64,000 nucleotides of DNA. Origin: Actinomyces qiguomingii. GTDB taxonomy: Bacteria > Actinomycetota > Actinomycetes > Actinomycetales > Actinomycetaceae. How positions within the stretch are numbered: the first letter of the stretch is position 1; each line of letters begins with the position of its first letter. The position numbers and the translations under genes are program-made. The notes beneath the pieces are model-generated. The model worked only from the letters and a program-made list of their open reading frames with translations, made no database searches and was not told the DNA's origin. Below are positions 60,214 through 64,000 of this stretch, piece after piece. Location of the stretch: assembly GCF_004102025.1 (NCBI RefSeq), contig NZ_CP025228.1, positions 3,596,001 to 3,660,000 of the forward strand, read 5' to 3'.

Positions 60214-61528
60214 GGTGGAGCTCAACCGCCGTCAACAGCACGAGCGCACAGGTCCAGGCCAGCGGCGCCGGGCCCGCGGGCAGGCCGTCGGCCCGCACTT
60301 TCTCGGGCAGGGCACCCGCATTCGTGCGGTGCGCCTCCAGCCATTCCATCAGCGCATCCGCCTCCGCATCCATACCCAATCCGGCCGCCGACCAGGCCAG
60401 CAGGGCGGTTTCCGGCGTCCACGAGATCCCGTCGTCACGCCATGACTCTCCGGGCGCCACCCCACCGGCAGGCCGAGACATGCGGGCCACCGCCCCGTTC
60501 CTGACAGCCACGACACCGTCCAGCGTGGCAGTGAAGGGCGGGGCGACGAATACGATCGCCGCATCGATGTCATCCCCGCGAACGTGCCGTCCCCAACCGG
60601 GCGCGAAGCCGCGCTCCATGGCCGCCCGCACTGTCGCCGCGCGCTCCGCCAGCGGGCCCACACCGGCGTCCAGTTCCAGCCCGGCCCGCGCAAGCGCCAC
60701 GGCGGCCTCCAGGCCCAGCAGGGTGGGGGCCGCCGTCCCCAGGGTGAGGGCGCGCTCCGTCACCTCCCAGTAGTCCGGGGCCGCAGCCGGCAGATGTGAG
60801 GGCGTGTCGGTGAGCACCAGCAGATAGTCGCAGGCGCGTGTGACGCTATCCCCCAGTCGCTCGCTCAGTTCGCCGACATCGACACCGGCGGCGAGCAGTC
60901 GGCCTGTCGCCCAGAGGAACCAGCCGGCGCCGTCGGACTGGGCGGGACGGTCGTCGGGGACGACGCCGGCCTCCGTGTAGCGCGCCTCGAAGCCGCCGTC
61001 CGGACGCTGTAAGGCGGCGAGCTGCGCCAAAACGTCGAGAGCCTGAGAGGCAAGCCCAACCGCCGCATACGCCGCAGCGGCGAAAGAGGCGTCCCGCGGC
61101 CAGACGTAGCGCCAGATGCCGACCGGGCCGGCTACGACGGCGCCTGCGGGGAAGCGGGTGGGATCCCCGCCCTCGGGCCGTCCCAGAGCCGGGCCGGTCA
61201 GGGAGAGCAGGTCGATCAGGGCCGTGCGGGACAGCTGACGCCAACGGCCGGTCGGCAGTACGGCCGCGGCCAGGCATTGACGCAGCTCGGGGGTGAGTGA
61301 ATCCGGGCGGTGCGGCTGATCAGGCGGCAGGACCTCGACCACGCCGTCGTCCCGCGCCAGCACGCCGCCGCTGAGCAGCTCGGGGCGGGCCGACCGCATC
61401 GGCAGCAGAGCCACGGTACACACGGTTAAGGCCGTCACCGGCACGCCGAGCAGCAGCGCCCGCCTGGGCACTCGGCCCGGCGCGGCACCGACCGCGGTGC
61501 GGCGTTCAAGGCCGGTCGATCGCGTCAT
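60194..61528 (-). CDS. Glycoside hydrolase family 15-like (glucoamylase-type) secreted or membrane-anchored protein
   Basis: An alpha/alpha-toroid protein. After an N-terminal hydrophobic segment (RALLLGVPVTALTVCTVALL) come IWRYVWPRDASFAAAAYAAV (the GH15 WxRD substrate-site motif), LQRPDGGFEARYTEAG, SDGAGWFLWATGRLL and DGISWTPETALLAWSAAGLG (later helices). The usual second catalytic Glu appears as WTPETAL. ATG 61528 is preferred over a GTG at 61549. The last codons (HRRVRSI) and TGA come from a dispersed repeat, so the C-terminus is probably not ancestral. Confidence 0.82.
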   Translation of the reverse strand: MTRSTGLERRTAVGAAPGRVPRRALLLGVPVTALTVCTVALLPMRSARPELLSGGVLARDDGVVEVLPPDQPHRPDSLTPELRQCLAAAVLPTGRWRQLSRTALIDLLSLTGPALGRPEGGDPTRFPAGAVVAGPVGIWRYVWPRDASFAAAAYAAVGLASQALDVLAQLAALQRPDGGFEARYTEAGVVPDDRPAQSDGAGWFLWATGRLLAAGVDVGELSERLGDSVTRACDYLLVLTDTPSHLPAAAPDYWEVTERALTLGTAAPTLLGLEAAVALARAGLELDAGVGPLAERAATVRAAMERGFAPGWGRHVRGDDIDAAIVFVAPPFTATLDGVVAVRNGAVARMSRPAGGVAPGESWRDDGISWTPETALLAWSAAGLGMDAEADALMEWLEAHRTNAGALPEKVRADGLPAGPAPLAWTCALVLLTAVELHRRVRSI

Positions 61529-61568
61529 ATGGTGAGCTAACCACTCCACATGCGGTTTCGCCGCCTTA

Positions 61569-61738
61569 TCGACCGAACTCGGCAGTCACATCGACCGAAC
61601 TCGGCAGTCACATCGACCGAACTCGGCAGTCACATCGACCGAACTCGGCAGTCACATCGACCGAACTCGGCAGTCACATCGACCGAACTCGGCAGTCACA
61701 TCGACCGAACTCGGCAGTCATATCGACCGAACTCGGCG
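61569..61738 (+). repeat. Tandem array of eight 22-bp CCGAG repeats
   Basis: Seven full units and one 16-bp part unit, starting at 61569, 61591, 61613, 61635, 61657, 61679, 61701 and 61723, each beginning TCGACCGAACTCGGCAGTCA. All full units are identical except one base in the seventh (CATA in place of CACA). It fills the gap between the GH15-like start and the LytR_C stop codon, which it nearly touches. Confidence 0.97.
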
Positions 61739-61740
61739 GG

Positions 61741-62358
61741 TTACTCCTGGTAGTCGCCGCGCAAGACGATCACAATCGGGTTGGACTGGGCCTCCTCGGC
61801 GGACTCGGAGATCTGGCCCGCCCCCAACGCCTCGGCAACCGCCTGGGCGGTGGGCGCCAGGTCGGCCGAGGCGTAGTAGATGGTTGTCTCGGCCGGCTCT
61901 TCAAGGTCATACACGCCCTGGGAGACGGTTACGGAGGTGAAGCCGGCGTTGCGCAGCTTGTCACCGGTGCGGGTCGCCAGGCCGGTGGTCTCGGTGCCGT
62001 TGTGCACGGTGACGCCAGTGGTGAAATCGGCGTTTCCGGCCGGTTCGGCGGTGTCCTGCTCGGTCGCCTCCTGCGAGCTCTGCTCCTGACCGCCGGCCGA
62101 TCCTCCATCGCTGTCGCCATCGCCGCCATCGGCCGGTGGTGGCGCGACGGCCGGGGCAGTGGACTGCCCGCCCGCCTCGGAGGCGTGCCGCCCCAGCAGA
62201 CCTACCACACCCCAGGCCAGCAGCGGCACGATTACGAGGATGGCGAGAAGGGGTACCCAGCTGCGCCAGGCGGGAACCTGGGCGCGATGAACCCCGACGG
62301 GCACCGGACCGTCGGCGTCGGCGTCGAACTCGTCATCGGGGTAGTCGTAGCGGCTCAC
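61741..62358 (-). CDS. LytR C-terminal-domain membrane protein
   Basis: A 205-residue protein: cytoplasmic acidic N-terminus (SRYDYPDDEFDADADG), one membrane segment (WVPLLAILVIVPLLAWGVVG), a Gly/Ser/Gln-rich linker and a LytR_C domain (about residues 120-205: VTVHNGTETTGLATRTGDKL, TIYYASADLAPTAQAVAEAL). GTG 62358 matches the usual family N-terminus; the frame extends to 62424 without support. LytR_C proteins are linked to wall polymer attachment. Its stop is 2 bp from the repeat array. Confidence 0.84.
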   Translation of the reverse strand: MSRYDYPDDEFDADADGPVPVGVHRAQVPAWRSWVPLLAILVIVPLLAWGVVGLLGRHASEAGGQSTAPAVAPPPADGGDGDSDGGSAGGQEQSSQEATEQDTAEPAGNADFTTGVTVHNGTETTGLATRTGDKLRNAGFTSVTVSQGVYDLEEPAETTIYYASADLAPTAQAVAEALGAGQISESAEEAQSNPIVIVLRGDYQE

Positions 62359-62468
62359 ACCGTGAGGATACCGGGAGGCTGCCGCGGCCGCGGCAGGTGC
62401 GCGCCGACACCCCGAGGCGCCCACCCAGGCGGCCGCCGCCCCGGACTCAATTCATCTAGGCTCGGGGC

Positions 62469-63146
62469 GTGACCGATCCGAAGCCGCTGTCCGAGATCAT
62501 CCACCCCTCCTGGGCGCAGGCGCTGGCGCCAGTGGAGCCGACCATCCATGAGATCGGCGCGAGGCTGCGCCAGGAAGTGGCGGCTGGCCGCGGCTATCTG
62601 CCCGCTGGCACCGATGTGCTGCGGGCCTTCACCTATCCTCTGGACGACGTCAAGGTCCTGATCGTCGGCCAGGACCCCTACCCGACGCCGGGTCACCCGA
62701 TGGGGCTGAGCTTCTCGGTGCAACCGGGGGTGCGTCCGCCACGGAGCCTGGAGAACATCTACACCGAATTGGTCGGCGATGTGGGCGTGCCGCGGCCGAC
62801 CTCGGGAGATCTGACCCCGTGGTCGGCACAGGGGGTCATGTTGCTCAACCGGGTACTGACCGTACAGCCGGGCAAGCCGGCATCGCACCGGGGCTGGGGC
62901 TGGGAGACGGTTACGCAGCGCGCTATTGAGGCGCTGGTGGCACGCCAACAGCCGCTGGTGGCGATCCTGTGGGGACGCCCGGCGCAGTCCCTGTCCCCCA
63001 TGCTGGGGTCGACGCCGATTATCGCCTCCGCGCACCCCTCACCGTTGAGCGCCTCCCGCGGGTTCTTCGGCTCCCACCCCTTCTCACGGGCCAACGCGGA
63101 ACTGGAGCGGATGGGGGCGACGCCGATCGACTGGCGTCTGCCCTGA
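62469..63146 (+). CDS. ung: Uracil-DNA glycosylase
   Basis: A 225-residue family 1 enzyme that removes uracil from DNA. Water-activating loop [19 protein letters not shown] (about residues 66-84), [26 protein letters not shown] and the leucine loop [18 protein letters not shown] are all present. Start GTG. Divergent from the LytR_C gene. Confidence 0.96.
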   Translation: MTDPKPLSEIIHPSWAQALAPVEPTIHEIGARLRQEVAAGRGYLPAGTDVLRAFTYPLDDVKVLIVGQDPYPTPGHPMGLSFSVQPGVRPPRSLENIYTELVGDVGVPRPTSGDLTPWSAQGVMLLNRVLTVQPGKPASHRGWGWETVTQRAIEALVARQQPLVAILWGRPAQSLSPMLGSTPIIASAHPSPLSASRGFFGSHPFSRANAELERMGATPIDWRLP

Positions 63147-63272
63147 GGCCGACGTCCGTCCTGACACCGCATATGGGCGGCGCCTGCCGTGCCGCGCCCA
63201 TCTCTCCACTCGTACAAGGGAGCTTCAGCCCATTCGAGCCGCAGCGCTTGACGGGCGTGGCCCGGGGACCGA

Positions 63273-64000
63273 TCAGTTCCCCACGGCGTGAAGGTGCATG
63301 CGGCTGCCCGGGCCGATACTCCCGGAGGCATTCAGCTCCTCCAGGTAGGCACCGGGCCGGACCTCGGGCGCGGGTACGAATCCCGTGACGGTGGCGACCC
63401 CCAGGTCCAGGAACAGCGGATGCATGGGGGTGGAGGGCCCCACCAACACGGTATGCGCCCCCGCGCCCACCGCCAGATCGATCAGCCGCGGCATGGTCTT
63501 GTTGACCAGGCTCGAGGAGGAAATGAACACATAGTGGCACTGGGGCAGCAGGTATTCACAGGCGGTGTCCGGGAAGTCGCCCGGACGCGGATTGCGCTCC
63601 AGAGTCCACAGCTCCTCCGCTCGCCACAGGGCGCGCCCGGCGAACGGGAAGTGTCCGATGATGGCCACCTTACGGCCGGCGACGGCCTCGCCATAGGGGT
63701 CGAATACCTGCCGCCAGGTCAGGTCGGCGCCGGTAGGGACAAAGCCGTGGGAGGCGGCGACGTCGGCACGCGAGTACCAGGAGTTGATGGCGGCCAGGCC
63801 GACACTCGCCTCAGCCAGGTTCCAACTCTTGACCAGGGCGGCGACATCACGCAGGGGGCGGCCGACGTCGGGGATGTCGGCGGATGCGGCCGGGCGGGTG
63901 GTGACGGCGAGCGACCAGGCACAACCCACGCCGTCGGCGGAGTTGAATACGCGGGTCCAGCGCGGGCCGCGGTCGGAGGCTACAACGGTCAGGCCGTCGG
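63273..64000 (-). CDS. DUF4213/DUF364 protein, 5' end outside the window
   Basis: The open frame continues past the window end (residues DGLTVVASDRGPRWTRVFNS precede GVGCAWSLAVTT), so only the C-terminal ~240 residues are seen. Segments GRKVAIIGHFPFAGRALWRA, CHYVFISSSSLVNKTMPRLI and TVLVGPSTPMHPLFLDLGVA match the DUF364 Rossmann-like domain, with the DUF4213 part before it. This family is proposed to chelate heavy metals, often in anaerobes. The role here is unknown. Confidence 0.85.
   Translation of the reverse strand, partial: DGLTVVASDRGPRWTRVFNSADGVGCAWSLAVTTRPAASADIPDVGRPLRDVAALVKSWNLAEASVGLAAINSWYSRADVAASHGFVPTGADLTWRQVFDPYGEAVAGRKVAIIGHFPFAGRALWRAEELWTLERNPRPGDFPDTACEYLLPQCHYVFISSSSLVNKTMPRLIDLAVGAGAHTVLVGPSTPMHPLFLDLGVATVTGFVPAPEVRPGAYLEELNASGSIGPGSRMHLHAVGN

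Noticed and set aside
61569..61738. CRISPR array
   Set aside because: Units are directly adjacent with 22-bp period and no unique spacers; no cas genes in the window.
61550..61753. 67-codon open frame across the 22-bp array, encoding a 22-residue periodic peptide
   Set aside because: It is open only because the repeat unit lacks plus-strand stops; no ribosome site and no independent coding signal.

Overview
The window is high-GC actinobacterial DNA. Gene content, codon choice and frequent GTG starts point to the Actinomycetaceae, most likely Actinomyces or a close relative. That assignment is an inference from gene families (actinobacterial-type Dcd, a groEL not paired with groES, NrfHA with system II cytochrome c maturation, a PFNA-like phosphatase/FHA/MoxR/VWA locus, a WXG100 protein); no rRNA is present to confirm it.

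Layout. 1-2.4 kb: CIRCE-controlled Hsp20, a SpoU/TrmH RNA methyltransferase and pyrE. 2.6-9.5 kb: one minus-strand operon, nrfH-nrfA-TPR-ccdA-resB-ccsB-resA, which combines ammonia-forming nitrite reductase with the machinery that attaches its hemes. 9.6-14.3 kb: an SDR, exonuclease III, a beta-lactamase-fold hydrolase with a VNTR, a nitroreductase and a DnaQ-like exonuclease. 14.5-18.3 kb: the most unusual locus, a PrsW-type intramembrane protease fused to a C-terminal restriction-endonuclease-fold toxin, followed by two mosaic tandem copies of a putative immunity gene. 18.3-22.4 kb: a conserved hypothetical gene, dcd, a TM2 protein, tRNA-Gly, an M50-like membrane protease and a Nudix hydrolase. 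22.4-24.3 kb: 1.8 kb of non-coding, repeat-rich DNA with an apparent transposase remnant. 24.3-35 kb: TetR, then a long minus-strand cluster of PP2C, FHA, DUF2993, MoxR, DUF58 and VWA genes that resembles the bifidobacterial PFNA cluster but has no kinase here. 35-47.4 kb: an LRV membrane protein, MFS, GT87, App1-like phosphatase, VIT-family transporter, YtxH-like protein, CDF transporter, a CydDC-type ABC exporter pair and a NYN protein. 47.5-50 kb: an OmpR/histidine-kinase pair. 50.6-57.4 kb: an HD-like protein, a MacB-type efflux operon with a lipoprotein and a small secreted protein, and an orphan WXG100 gene. 57.5-64 kb: a small membrane protein, groEL with two CIRCE boxes, a GH15-like protein, a LytR_C protein, ung and a DUF4213/DUF364 gene cut by the window edge.

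A second theme runs through the whole window: a family of 22-23 bp modular repeats with the core CCGAG-N2-CGG. They occur singly or in tandem (up to eight units), mostly at or just after stop codons, and in three genes the repeat itself supplies the last codons and the stop. They are associated with hairpin elements and with a conserved ~24-bp block, so several intergenic regions are mosaics of the same modules.

Limits: family assignments rest on reading motifs by eye. No database search, structure prediction or base-composition computation was run, apart from a few short hand counts that are stated where used.
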